From the NCBI GenBank assembly GCA_963920665.1, contig OY987265.1, positions 5,957,001 through 6,021,000 on the forward strand: a DNA stretch of 64,000 bases, given 5' to 3'. This stretch comes from Straminergon stramineum. Lineage: Eukaryota; Streptophyta; Bryopsida; Hypnales; Calliergonaceae. Positions 1-10,542 of the stretch are shown here, in pieces. Every line of letters starts with the position of its first letter. Within the stretch, counting starts at the first letter, position 1. The notes below the pieces were generated by a model. That model saw only the letters and a program-made list of their open reading frames with translations, had not been told where the DNA came from and ran no database searches. The position numbers and the translations under genes were made by a program.

Positions 1-1443
1 ATTTCAAAAAGTTACAAATGGGCGGGAAAACTCGCGAAAGTTCCACCGCCATCTCGGTCAGACTTTCCGGTCCTACCTACTCCCCATTGGATCGGAACAA
101 GTTCCGTATCCGTTCCTACTCTACCTACTCTGTACATCCTAAGTCCCTATCCGCGATCCGATGGTCGCGCCGTCCACTCCCGGGTCCATCTGCTCAAAAA
201 CCTCGTTTAGGTTCCGACTCCTCTCGATCTCCTGAGGTCGAGGAACCAGATTGCCTTCTGTGGACGTGGGTGGTGAGTCCAAGTTGATGGCGGTTCCAGG
301 TGTGCCAGCCTAGGTTGTTCTCTTGGACTTAGGGGTCGTATCCTTCCCCTCGCTTGCTGTCACTTTCGGGAACGAATCCAGGAGGGAGATATCCGAGAGT
401 CGAATACCGCGAGATCAAATTGCTCCAGATAGTATCCGAGTACTCTCCTCCATCCGGTCCGTTGCCTTCTGTCCCTCCTTCATTGCCGCTTCTACTTGTT
501 CAGCAAAGTCGTTGAGGATCTGCACCATTCGGGAACCGGATAGCTTCTTCTCCTCGTGCACCCGCTCGTCAAACAACTTGGCTTTGGTGAGGGCCATTCC
601 GATTTCCCCGAACGTGGCCTTCACTTGCTCCATCATCTACCGAGCATCCTCTGCAATAGACTTGGTGGCTGCGAAGTTCTCCTTGTGCACCAAGATCTCC
701 GTCTTCATCCGATCCACCTCCTCTTGTAACCAGCGGATCTCTACTTCCTATTTTCGGGCCTCGATCGGATCAGAAATATAGCCCGCCACCTTTTCCGGTA
801 GCTCCCGGTCGGGTGCTGCTCCCACCAACTGCCCGATGGCTATGACTATCCTTTTCTTCTGTTCCCAATCCATCCGGATGTCATAGAGGACCTTCACCAG
901 AGGTTGGAATGGATCCTCGGGATCCACTACCTTCTCCTCTTCCGGTTTCCCTTCTGGAGCGGGAGTGTTGGGCCTAGGTGGCGTCCCTCGTTTGTTGGGG
1001 GAGGTAGTCTTACGACGTTTGACCGGCGGCACTGGCGCCTCCTCGTCTTCCGACTCTGAATCCTCTCCCGGTTCAGAACTGGATTCGCTCTCCCGATCCG
1101 ATCCTGAATCCCCATATCTCAGTACTACTTCCTGATTCTTATACACCTCGTCCTCTTTGTCATTCAGGAGTTGATGGGACTGATAGAGGTGCATCAAGTA
1201 GGGGCTTACTGGAGTTGCCCTACTCTTTCCGATTCTACTAACTAACTGGAGCACCAGATCGGAAATGATCCGAGCCTAGTCGACTTTCCGGTCCCCTCTC
1301 AAGGCCCCGAAAATGGTGTTCGCAAGGGTAATGGTTACCCTTGTTGGCTTTTTTGGATGGAGGATCGGAACGAGGAACTATAAGAGTCGGCGGTTCCGCT
1401 CATCCTTATAGTCCTCTATGGCGTATCCGTCCTTCGGGTTCAT
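1..1443 (-). mobile_element. L1: 3' portion of a TGTC-family element with gag-like pseudogene
   Basis: The minus strand matches the 3' half of L2 and L3: the C-terminal two thirds of the gag-like ORF (stop codon at 139-141) followed by the start of its 3' untranslated region. The coding part runs 1443 down to 139 and contains the acidic SES/EDEEAPVP tract, the KRRKTTSPNKRGTPP basic patch and a heptad-rich coiled-coil stretch. It is interrupted by stops, for example at 748-750 and near 640. The copy breaks at 1443, where L2 is inserted. Its missing 5' coding part lies at 14711-14918 and 22323-22478, on flanks separated by later events. The 3' end lies left of the window. L1 hosts both L2 and the giant transposon G1. 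Confidence 0.8.
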
Positions 1444-1605
1444 TGTCACAATGTGCAATTTTAGATTTTTTTGGTTTACCAAGTCAAGCTAACCGGAAAA
1501 TACATATAGGTATCTGGAATTAGCTACGAAACTATCTAGATCTGAATAAGAAGCGGAAAATGAGATAGCAAAAGGGTCTACTCAATCCAGGTTCTAGGGA
1601 GTGAA

Positions 1606-1665
1606 CGGATAGGAGCGGATGTCTGACCGGATAGGGATGGACCGGATACCTTAGACGAACCGGAT
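1606..1665 (+). promoter_or_regulatory. CGGAT motif cluster upstream of the L2 TATA box
   Basis: Five CGGAT pentamers occur in 60 bp (1606, 1616, 1628, 1643, 1661), roughly 40-100 bp upstream of the TATA box. The same arrangement is in L3 (reverse) and largely kept in L5. This looks like an upstream regulatory array; the binding factor is unknown. Confidence 0.4.
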
Positions 1666-1705
1666 CCAGAATGAGTCAAGATGAGGTGGTAGGGTGTCCA
1701 ACGGC

Positions 1706-1715
1706 TATAAAAAAA
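1706..1715 (+). promoter_or_regulatory. TATA box of L2
   Basis: TATAAAAAAA lies about 270 bp upstream of the ORF start at 1975. Equivalent boxes occur at 18033-18042 (L3, minus), 57611-57618 (L5), 22733-22739 (L1, minus) and 25303-25309 (L4, minus), so it is a conserved core promoter of the family. Confidence 0.6.
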
Positions 1716-1974
1716 CTAGAGCGACCTAGGTCAAACTCTTTCTCATTCTCATTTGCCCAGCGTTGTCTATGCTCTGTGTTTGCCTTTGTGCCTGTCGATT
1801 AGTTTCCCGTGACAGTCTTTTGGGCTAGTGTCCGTTGCGAGACTTGTGGTCCTTGAGCGTTCGAACTTTTAATTACCGGTTGAGATCGGGGAGCGAAAGC
1901 GAGAACGAGGCGTGCGGCTAGGAGAGATAGCGAGGAAGTATCGGAAAGAGTTCCGAGCGCACCGATCCGTGTCC

Positions 1975-3651
1975 ATGCCGTAGCTTAGGAGGACTAGAGG
2001 CGGGCAGGCCAATTCTAGTGTACCCCTAGCGGAGGTGAAGCTCCGGAAGGTAGTTTCGGTTGTTCCCTCCACCGAACCAGCCAAGTCCCAACTCATGGAA
2101 GACTTGAACTCCATGGGTTGCCTAGGTTTTGTAGATAAACCCTAGGGCTTTAAAGAAGAGTCCATAGTCAAAGAACTCTTGGGCAAGCTGTCCAATGACT
2201 TTGACAACACTCCGCGAGCCGTTCCACATTTGTGGACGGAAGACATGTGGAGAATAGCCTATAGTTTCCGCGTAGGAGGGCTAGAAATGGCAAGCCGGAA
2301 GGATGAGTTCTGCCGTGGGAAGTTCGGGGGAGCGGTCAACCCGAAAGACAGATACGCGGTGGACGACTACATCGATGAGCGGCAGCACCGGCTGCTGAAG
2401 TTCTTAGTTCCGGTCCTTCATCCGGAAAAACCGACGAGGGTGACTATCTCCCTCGCCAACACTATTTTCGGCGCTCTAAGAGGAGACTGGAAAGTTGATT
2501 GGGCTCGAATCATTTCCGAGCTGGTCACCCAACTCGTAGGAAGAGTGGGGAAGAGTAGGGCCACTCTGGTGTGCCCCTATCTCATGCACCTCTATCATTC
2601 CCAACATCTCCTGAGCGCACCGGAGGAGAAGAGGTGGAAGGCTCAGGAAACTCTCTTGAAATACGGAGAATTGGAAACGGATGAGGAGATGGAATTCGGT
2701 TCCGATTCCGAGGAGAACAGTGAGTCGGAGGAAGAGGAGACGCCAATGCCGGTCATCAAATGGCAGAAGACGACCTCTCCCAATAAGAAGGGGACGCCGC
2801 CCGTTCGCGACACCCCGGCCCCAAAGGAGAAGCCGGAGGTCGAGAAGACGGTGTCAGAAGAATCGGATCCCGATGATCCGTTCAGATCACTCATAAAGAA
2901 CTTATGCGATATACGAGCGGATTGGAAGATGAAAAAGAAGATGCTGATAGCAATCGGGAGGATGGTGGGAGCAGCACCCGACCGGGAGCTACCGAAAAAG
3001 GTGGCGGCCTGTATTTCTGATCCGGTCGAGTCCCGGAAGCAGGAAGCAGAGATCCGCCGGTTACAAGAGGAGGTGGATCGGATGAAGACGGAGATTCTGG
3101 TGCATCAGGAGAACTTCGCCGCCACCAAATCGATTGCAGAGGATGCTCAATAGATGATGGAGCAAGTGAAGGCCACGTTCGGGGAGACCGGAACGGCCCT
3201 CACCAAAGCCAAATTATTTGACGAGCAGGTGCACAAGGAGAAGAAGCTATCCGGTTCCCGAATGGTGCAGATCCTCAACGACTTTGCCGAGCAGGTAGAA
3301 GCGGCAATGCAGGAGGCACAGAAGACAGCGGACCGGAAGGAAGAGAGTACCCGGATGCTGTCGGGAGCAACCTGCTCTCGCGGTATCCGACTCTCGGATA
3401 TCTCCCTCCCAGATTCGTTTCCGGAAGTGACAGCTGGAGAGGGGAAGGATACGACCCCGAAGTCCAAGAAAACGACCCAGGCCGGCACGCTTAGAACCGC
3501 CATCGACTTGGACTCACCGCCCGCATCCACAGAAGGCAATCTGGTTCCTCGACCTCAGGAGATCGAGAGGAGTCGGAACCTAAACGAGGTTTTCGAGCAG
3601 ATGGACTCGAGAGCGGACAGCGCAACCATCAGATCGCGGATAGGGACTTAG
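1975..3651 (+). pseudogene. L2 gag-like/coiled-coil protein (degraded)
   Basis: The start is the ATG of a MPQL-type N terminus that is readable in the L1 copy (22478, minus) and the L5 copy. L2 shares with L3 a TAG at codon 3 and a TAG replacing a Trp codon near 2142, and has a private TAG at 3151-3153 where L3 has CAG. The predicted 558-aa product has an N-terminal globular part (about residues 60-240, with the motif ANTIFGALRGDW and a VCPYLMHLYHSQ segment), an acidic linker, a basic TSPNKKGTPP patch, a coiled coil (about 360-470) and a low-complexity tail. The globular part recalls plant transposon-associated gag-like domains, but I could not search. No protease, reverse transcriptase or integrase is present. 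Confidence 0.7.
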
Positions 3652-4832
3652 GATGTACATAGTAGGTAGAGTAGGAGCGGATACGGAACCTGTTCCGGTC
3701 CAAGTGGGGAGTAGGTAGGACCGGAAAGTCTGACTGAGATGGCAGCGGAACTTTCGCGAGTTTTCCCGCCCATTTGTAACTTTTTGAAATGTATATAGTC
3801 AGCGCTCGCGAGGGACACTGGGAGTCTTCTTTTTGCAATTTTTGGTGTACCTTTGTATGCGCTCTCTCATTTTGTGTGTCTCCCAAGCTTGGCAGGTTTG
3901 CATGATGTGAAGTTAGGAAGGTGTAAGACAGAGTTGTGGTTAGATTTCTCCCTTAGTGCGATAGTTTCCGATCCTTAGTGTGTGTGTAGGTTGTGTAAGT
4001 GTTGGGAGTGTATTTCAGTGCCTTAGCAAGATCTAGGGTTTTGAAGTTCCGGGTGAGATAGCCGCTGTTAGGCTAGGCAGATAGGGAGGGTATCCTTAGT
4101 CGCGCTAGAACTCCTGGATGGGTAGTTTGGTCAAGTGTCCGACCTTCTGAGAGGTCTCATCACCGTAGTTGGTAAACGGAATAATCCTAGGTACTATTGG
4201 AATGGACGAGTACACTTGTAGCCACCTAGCTTCGTACGGGTAGGTGCTGGCATTGAGGTCGTTGTAGTAAGAACGGATTGTACGGGGGATCTTTGTGTGA
4301 CCTACATTCCGGATTGCTGTCCGGATTGTTGTGAGGGATCAAACCAGATCCGAGTTAGTTAGGAGAGGAAGGGAGAGAACAATGGGTCTTCAACCACTAT
4401 AATCCGTAGAAGGAGTGGTGGACCTACCACTCAGAAACCTAAGTGGCGAACCCTCTGATGGTCCAACAGAGGCAAAACTAAACCGGAAGAGTGTTGGAAA
4501 GATAGAGGAACCATCCGGAGCGGATTGGTTCAGAGTAGTACCAGGACCGGAATTGGTTAGGTCCTGGAAATTGAGAGAATTGGTTTTAACGAAGGATTTC
4601 TGAATCGGGTGGGAAGTAATCTGGTCTTGATCCTCTCGGTGGTTGTTTGTTTCCGGTTTTAGATCTAGGACCGGAAAGGAAGTTTTAGGAGGTGAGAGCG
4701 CTTACTCGCCCAAATCAAGTAAATACTTCACAGAATCTCGTGGGTTCGATCTTTAGAGTCACTTTGGTATGCTCTAGAGTGATTTTTGTGAGCATAATAG
4801 GGAATTTACTTATCCTGTGCTGCGACATTTTG

Positions 4833-6054
4833 GCCACCTGTTGTGCAATGAGTCTTGAGATTTTCTCCACGAAGTCTCTGTACACGCCCTTCGCTATAGG
4901 GTGCGTATGATCTCCGAAGTGTATAGCGGCCCTGGTCATTTTTTCATTCTCGCAATATACGTAGTATATTCTAGCATCACATGTATTCAAGCACAAAGGG
5001 GGGCTCTTGCAAACTTTGCATACTAGAGTACAATCTTTGGGAGGACTCCCCCCTTTAGTGAAAGGGCAAATCGTGTAACCGGTCCACTCTGTTTCGTTCA
5101 TTTTGGAAGCCCTTTTGACCAATCACAGTCAGGATTTTGACAAGCAAGGTGTCCAGCGTAGTATGACTTACGGAACTTGAGGTTGTCGGAATTGTGAATG
5201 TTCGTGGTCATTAGTTTACACCACGGGTGTCCGTCGTACCACCTGTCCATTTCCTCGAGGTTCTTGGCCGCCGAGGAGGAGGATGTAGATTGACACGAGG
5301 GCAATTCGAAGATGACGTCCCTGTTGAAATCAGTCGGCAGGTACTACATACGGTGATGCTTCACGGCGTCAACATCCATGTTGGACAATTCATTCCGAGA
5401 ACGCCGCATAGTCGCCAGTCTCTTCAAGCACTCCATTATACTGACTTGGTGAGTCGGAGATGGGGGCACTGGAGGACGTGACAATAGAGATGGGGTTGGA
5501 CTATCGGAGGGGGTGTTTGGTTCTAAGTGTGTAGAAGGCTTTTCCCTCGACTGAAAAGGGATCGGGCATTGTTGCTTTTCAAGCATCACATTAGGTGACT
5601 CCCCTTCCGATTCACTCGACAATTCTATGATGGATTCTAGTTTCTCTACCTTCATTGACCGTAGAATTTTACTCTCGGGGAGCATCGTGAAGCCCTGACG
5701 GGGCGATCTGGATGACACCGTGCGCGCAACATATGGCATGTCGACTGTGGAGTTATCTGACTGTCGACTCCAAATTTCTGTAGAAACCCCTAGCATGGAA
5801 AGCGGAAGTCTATAAGCCCTGTAGTTCCCTAGGGCTAGGTACCAGCAATGGCCATCTACATCTAGACTCTTGACAACCGAAATGGATTGTACCAATTCAC
5901 CTGACTGGGACAACTTTTCTTCTTCAATGTAGATGGAGGACTCTACATATTTGAAGCGTACGTATAGGAGGTGACTCATGACCTTGGCTAATTGTCTATC
6001 GTCTACGGGAAACACAAGCGGAGCATCTTGACCATGCACTCTAATACAAGCCAT
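4833..6054 (-). pseudogene. G1 transposase, exon 1 first part (N terminus and zinc-finger region)
   Basis: The start ATG at 6054 (MACIRVHGQD) is chosen because the same MAC-RV start is present in G2 (25997) and G3 (48193). The segment encodes the N-terminal domain, a Ser/Pro-rich linker with an IELSSESEGESP acidic patch, and a zinc-finger-like region: HPWCKL, HLACQNPDC, CTLVCKVC, CLNTCDARIYY and a final HFGDHTHP. That pattern is reminiscent of the WRKY/GCM1-type DNA-binding fold seen in some MULE transposases. It is broken by TAG at 5344 (CAG or CAA elsewhere) and a one-base deletion near 5120. The frame stops at 4833, where the L2 end begins, and resumes at 18305 on the other strand because of the inversion. 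Confidence 0.8.
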
Positions 6055-6604
6055 CCTCGTGGAATAAAGGAGGAGTTGAGGGAAGTTGAGAGGCAATGAA
6101 ACTTTGGGATCAGAGAAGGCATCCAAATTCAAATGGCCTTATGTAGCACCCTTTCATTTTGGAAATTAAATTTGGGTGAGCAATACATTAATTAGGGTAG
6201 GTATGATAATTAATCATCTTATTGGAGTGATAAAATTCACTGCTAGAGGTATTTGCCCATTATGCACCACCGTCCAAGTAGTCCTTTATTGCATGTCCGT
6301 GACCTTGGGAAAACTGAAACGGCTTCATCATTTATTTATTGCCTTTCATTAAGTGGAGGCACTAGATTCGTCACCGATGCATTGGAAGAGGAGCAAAAAC
6401 AATTGTGTCGGTTGATCTAGAAATCCCCAACCTATTTAATTGCCTCTAGGCGGCACATTGAAAGTTCCGCCATGAGGTGGAGTTAATATGCTTGGCTGCC
6501 CTACGAGCACCAAGGAATTTATGAAATCAATGTAGTACACCTAGGACGTAGGTCTCGAACAAGTGCATACGTTTTGAGTCTCAACTTCGCCATGTCCATT
6601 TTGA
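6055..6604. promoter_or_regulatory. Intergenic region between divergent G1 transposase and small basic gene
   Basis: About 550 bp lie between the divergent starts. The matching intervals upstream of the transposase in G2 (25575-25996) and G3 (about 47440-48192) are also gene-free. By position it should hold both promoters. I see no convincing TATA box or repeat, so the call rests on layout only. Confidence 0.3.
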
Positions 6605-6967
6605 TTGGTGACCATCTCATCGGTTGTAGAGAGGAGAGGAAGGTTTCATGTAGAGTTCTTTGCCCTTATACTTGGAGAATCCCCAGGAGCTGAACTTGTG
6701 CCCATTGACGTGAGGAGTAGAAAGAGGCGTCATAGTTTGTTTTTCTCCTCCTCCAAGGCTTTGAAGAAGTCCAAGATGAACAAGAAGAAGGTAGTGTCTA
6801 GGACTTCTTAGTCTACACCTGGAGAGTTGAGGAAGTCCCTTCGCTTTGCTGGCGGAGGAAGTAGTGGAGAAGATGGCCTCGCACCAAAAAACGTTGTTGG
6901 AAGCCAGCCCATGCTAGAGGAAACAAGTGTCAACCGGAAAGAAGAAGAAGACAACTTTGGTGCCACT
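6605..6967 (+). pseudogene. G1 small basic protein, exon (conserved accessory gene)
   Basis: The frame contains RKRRHSLFFSSSKALKKSKM, a stop at 6809-6811, then STPGELRKSLRF. The G3 copy (47430-47134, minus) reads RRSLYFSSCKELRRSRM and STLGDLRKALRF with CAG where G1 has TAG, so the two are homologous and the G1 stop is a C-to-T change. Both exons end at a splice-donor-like site (GCCACT then GTGAGT in G1; GCTTCT then GTAAGA in G3), so further exons are likely but not found. The product is lysine/arginine-rich and of unknown function. The true start is uncertain; the first exon border may lie before 6680. Its conserved place next to the transposase in both elements supports a real accessory gene. 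Confidence 0.55.
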
Positions 6968-8119
6968 GTGAGTATTAATTCCATTTTTACTATTTCATTA
7001 TTCCAGTCCCAATTGACATTCTCCGCTTTCTCTTGTCCAATTAAGGTATATGATTCCATAAATCAATGTGTCCAATGTATTTGAAAAATTGAACAATTAG
7101 GAAAACACAAGATCCCGTAAGGGTACTCAATTACCCATAAAACACAATCTGGGGCGAACCGTGGATCCCTTGAGAGAATCAAGTGATTAGTCTCCGTCGT
7201 GAGAAGAGGGCTATTGGGAAGAATCGTAGACTCTCACTGTAGAGAAGTAGTGGGCTGTTTTTACAATTATGAATCATGCTCTTCGTTTGTGAAATTCGGC
7301 ATATAAAAAATAAAGGAATAGGGGCCGTGGAATTCGAGACTGATGATCAACAGGTATTATTACTTTGTAGAATTTACGAAGATAGAGACATAATCGACCT
7401 TTAACATGCATGAGATAGGCAGATTAGAAATGTTGTCCAATTTCTAGTTTGAGCACGACGAAGCCCAGGCAAAGCCCTTCGGGTGACTGCGTCGTCGCGA
7501 CCACCGCGTGCATGGCGACAGTCTTGCATGGCTACATTTCCTAAATCACATTGTCGGTGAGGTCAACATTTTAAGTAGTTCATGCCCTCTATTAATCCAG
7601 TGAGGGATGTGGTGGAGAGAGATAGGAATGAAAAACTATGACTTGTCAGCCAACCCTCCCCGCCTTCCCCTCCACCTCAGTGTTTCCCCTCGTAGGGGCA
7701 GGTGCGCCGGTGTAGGCCGCGGCTTGGGCTGCCGCCCATCCCTCCTTGCTGTTTCTATTTTCGGGGTCCCCGCCTCCTTATCCTACCCCCGATCGATTCT
7801 CTCCACCCCCAGCTCATCGCCGAGTACCACTGCTTGCGCGCGGCCTCCCTCCCCCTCTCAAAATTCCAAATTCCAAAGCTGCAGAAGTCTGTGACTTGTT
7901 GCCAAATTCTCACGGTGTGCCATCATGACACGAGCGTAGAGGGAGGAGAGCACGCTTGGGAAGCGAGCAACACGAAGCCGCGCAAAAGATGACGTGAAGG
8001 ACGTGGAAGCGACACCAACGATGCGAACACGCAAGCCTGGCGGCCAACAGAAGGTTCGAATTCATTCCCATTCCTTGTGCACGAAATTGAAGTTGAAACC
8101 TTTGCTGTAGATTTAGAAT
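6968..8119. other. G1 interior without an identified gene
   Basis: This stretch follows the donor site of the small basic gene. It may hold its later exons and the 5' exons of the SIM gene, but I could not match any reading frame between G1 and G3 here. Open frames at 7607-7992 are proline-rich products of C-rich sequence and have no counterpart in G3. Confidence 0.4.
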
Positions 8120-9270
8120 TCAAAGCAAAAAATGGGACCCCGTGGATTTGGGTTTGCCGCTGTGGGCTCGCGGTTCACGGTGAGAGGGGCCACGGGGAAT
8201 GTGGTGGGCTCGCAGCGCCCTGTTGTGGGCTCATCCTCTATCCCGATTCTCAATCAAATGAATGCCGTTGTGGGATGAGGTCTAGCCCTTGTCCACGGGT
8301 ATCCTCGCTGTGGGCTCAACCAGTGTCTTGGTTAGCTTTCACAGGAATGCGGTTCCCCTACCTGTGCCGTTGCTTTGGGCTCACCCTCTGTCCCGATTCC
8401 CAGTCAAATGAATGCCACTATGGGATAGGTCTAGCTCCTATCCACGGAGGCCCTCGCTATGGGCTCAACTAGTGTCTTGATTCACTTTCACAAGAATGCG
8501 GTACCCCTGCTTGTGTGAGGCGAGGTCCAGGCCTTGGCCGCGCGAGCTGGTCCCCGTTTGGTTGAATTCTGGTTTTTTGTTTCGCCCGCTTGGTGAAAAT
8601 TCCATCCCAATAAGTTTGAGGTCCCACTTTGGGGGGGTGGAGCAGACAAGCCCAAAGCTTCAGTCGGATCCGACTTGACCTTGGCAGGTGCCAGCTCCAC
8701 CCCCCAAAAATGGGACCCTGTGGATTTGAGTTCGCCGTTGTGGGCTCGTGGTTCGCGGTGAGAGGGGCCGCGGTGGATGTGGTGGCCTCGCGGCACCTTC
8801 ACTGTGGGCTCACCCTCTATCCTGATTCTCAGTCAAATGAATGTCGCTGTGGGACGAGGTCCAGCCCCTGTCCACGGGTGTCCTCCCTATGGGCTCAACC
8901 AGTGTCTTGATTCGCTTTCACAGGAATGCGGTTCCCCTGCTTGTGCCCTCGCTGTGGACTCAACCAGTGTCCCGATTCCTAGTTAGATGAATGCTGCTGT
9001 GGGAAAGGTCCAGCCCTTGTCCATGGGGGCCCTCGCTGTGGGCTCAACCAGTGTCTTGATTCGCTTTCACAGGAATGCGGTTCCCCTATCTGTGTGAGGT
9101 GAGGTCCAGCCCTGGGCCGCGCGAGCTGGTCACCTTTTGGTTGAATTCTCGTTTTTTGTCCCGCCCACTTGGTGAAAATTCAATCCCAATTTGTTTGAGG
9201 TCCCACTTCTGGGGGGTGGAGCAGAATCGCCCAAGGTTTCAATCGGATCCGACTTAACCCTGGCAGGTTA
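8120..9270. repeat. GC-rich duplicated block in G1 (about 580-bp unit plus shorter sub-repeats)
   Basis: The segment starting near 8130 (AATGGGACCCCGTGGATTTG) recurs near 8709 with small changes. Shorter modules such as GTGTCTTGATTCGCTTTCAC (near 8465, 8900, 9050) and CAGTCAAATGAATG (near 8400, 8830) recur several times. Composition is much richer in GC than the surrounding element. No coding function is supported. It is absent from the matching interval of G3, so it arose after the copies separated. Confidence 0.65.
8619..8719. repeat. Hairpin repeat with GTCGGATCCGAC core
   Basis: The left arm GGTCCCACTTTGGGGGGGTG pairs with a right arm ending CACCCCCCAAAAATGGGACC, around a palindromic core CAGTCGGATCCGACTTG. 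A truncated relative with the same left arm and core is at 9208-9266. Similar cores occur in hairpins within G3. Confidence 0.6.
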
Positions 9271-9298
9271 TCTCATTTTACATCATTTTGGTTTCAGG

Positions 9299-9766
9299 TT
9301 TTTAAAGGATCTAGCAGATTACTGTCAAGCTTGGCACAAATCAGTGACACCTGGCACCAAGGAAGATGCCGGTGAGCAAGCCGAGCCAAAAACTCCAGCG
9401 GATGAAGACATTGATGTATCGACTGACTCTGAAGACGAAGGGGGCGAGGAGGAGGACATGGTAAGGGCTCAAAATATTATAAATGGTGCTTCTCTTCCAC
9501 CTAGGGCTTCTCAAGACTCGAAGCTTAGTCGGAATACCAATTGGCTGGGTCATCTCATTGTAGGATATACTCGCAAACGCATGCGCCCAGAATTTTCCTC
9601 TGAGAGTTCTGATACCGAATATAGCTCAGAGCCACAGACGTCCATGTCCATCGTTCGTCCCTGGTTTGAGGAATGTGATTGTACCAATAGTGTGGGTAGG
9701 CATGGAGAGGTCATCATTCTTCTAAGCTCGGATTCAGAGAGTGATGTTGAGATTCTTGAGGGTTGA
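9299..9766 (+). CDS. G1 acidic protein ending in a SUMO-interacting-type motif (last exon)
   Basis: The exon probably begins after the acceptor TTTGGTTTCAG at 9288-9298 and ends at TGA 9764-9766. The product is acidic (TDSEDEGGEEED) and has a Ser-rich patch, SSESSDTEYSSE. It finishes with EVIILLSSDSESDVE: four hydrophobic residues followed by Ser/Asp/Glu, the layout of a canonical SUMO-interacting motif. The G3 homologue (42815-42336, minus) keeps SSQTKYSSES, the CQC/CDC pair and EVVIIHLSSDSEGDVD, and stops at the same place, so this C terminus is a conserved feature and not chance. It lies 230 bp upstream of the methyltransferase gene on the same strand. The 5' exons are not identified in G1. 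Function is unknown; the SIM suggests contact with SUMOylated chromatin proteins. Confidence 0.6.
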   Translation, partial: FLKDLADYCQAWHKSVTPGTKEDAGEQAEPKTPADEDIDVSTDSEDEGGEEEDMVRAQNIINGASLPPRASQDSKLSRNTNWLGHLIVGYTRKRMRPEFSSESSDTEYSSEPQTSMSIVRPWFEECDCTNSVGRHGEVIILLSSDSESDVEILEG

Positions 9767-10500
9767 CCAGACTTGATGTCATTTATAGTTTCAAAGTATG
9801 GTGTATGCTAGGTTTGACCTTAGAGGAAACCATATTTTGAACATCTTCCGAAATTTTATTACAAGTGATGTTTCAGTTGGTCATACAAGTGATGCGTTGG
9901 GTCCATTGCCATGGAGTTTGTCCTTGGTATATCTCATGTACATTTATTCCTATCCATGCCTATTTGGTCATCGTCTTCTATGGTTGCCTTAGCAGATGGA
10001 TGTATCACCTCTGAATGTAACTCAAGATGATAGAATTGTAGAAACACCAGGGACCGATGATACTACTCAACCGAAAATCGGAGTAGAGGAAGGACATCCA
10101 ATGGAGGAAGATATGCTAGACGAAGAGGAGAAAGACTTGTTGGAGGATGACCTACGGAGGCTGCAAAAAGTAGACTCCGTCTCCACCATCAATGCGTTGA
10201 GGATGAAGCCGGAACACATGTTCCGATTTCCGATTCCTCTTTGCCGGCTTGTCGCTATGCCAATGGTGCGGCCGACTCTCTCATGTGACATGTAATTTCT
10301 TGAGCAAGAGTTTGCCTATGGATACCGTGATGGGTCAGCAGTCTTCAGTCTACGTTTCCACCACGAATGAGGTGGGCGAGACGTCACAATTCACAATACA
10401 AGAGATGGATGAATGGGACCCTCTCTGGAAGGAAAAGAATGCTACATTCGAGGAGTACGTGGACTCACAGCCCGCACTGAAATTCCTCAAGAACTTGAAG

Positions 10501-10542
10501 TTCTTCGCGTGCGACGGAAACCACCGACGCCTAGCCTGGATG
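10501..10542 (+). other. ParB/sulfiredoxin-like DGNHR..A motif in exon 1
   Basis: The frame reads FFACDGNHRRLAWM. G3 has FFVCDVNHRLLSWM at the same place (40911-40860, minus). In ParB-like domains the nucleotide-binding signature is G-x-[HR]-R-x-x-A, and ParB domains are often fused to methyltransferases in bacteria and phages. The match is one short motif in the expected N-terminal position, so it is suggestive only. Confidence 0.45.

Larger units (their letters stand above)
1444..4827 (+). mobile_element. L2: 3.4-kb TGTC-family element (LTR-like, no terminal direct repeats seen)
   Basis: The 5' end reads TGTCACAATGTGC and the 3' end TGCTGCGACA, so the element starts TG and ends CA with a short TGTCRCA inverted terminus. 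The same termini bound L3 and L5. The left flank is TTCAT (1439-1443) and the right flank TTTTG (4828-4832). These do not match each other, but each matches one flank of L3, because the segment between L2 and L3 has inverted. It carries a TATA box, one long ORF and about 1.2 kb of 3' noncoding sequence. TG..CA ends with 5-bp TSDs suggest an LTR-derived unit, possibly a solo LTR containing an ORF. I could not find a second terminal repeat, so the class is unsettled. Confidence 0.75.

Noticed and set aside
2179..3153. ATG at 2179 as the start of the L-family protein
   Set aside because: Homology continues upstream in frame to the MPQL start in L1, L4 and L5; the upstream stops in L2 and L3 are mutations.
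1444..4827. L2 as a full-length LTR retrotransposon
   Set aside because: The first and last several hundred bases do not match as direct repeats and no protease, reverse transcriptase or integrase is encoded.
5344..6132. Start of the G1 transposase at 6132
   Set aside because: The 26 upstream residues have no counterpart in G2 or G3, whose homology begins at the MAC-RV methionine.
7607..7992. Proline-rich frames upstream of the G1 repeat block
   Set aside because: Three overlapping phases are open only because stops are rare in C-rich sequence; no match in G3.
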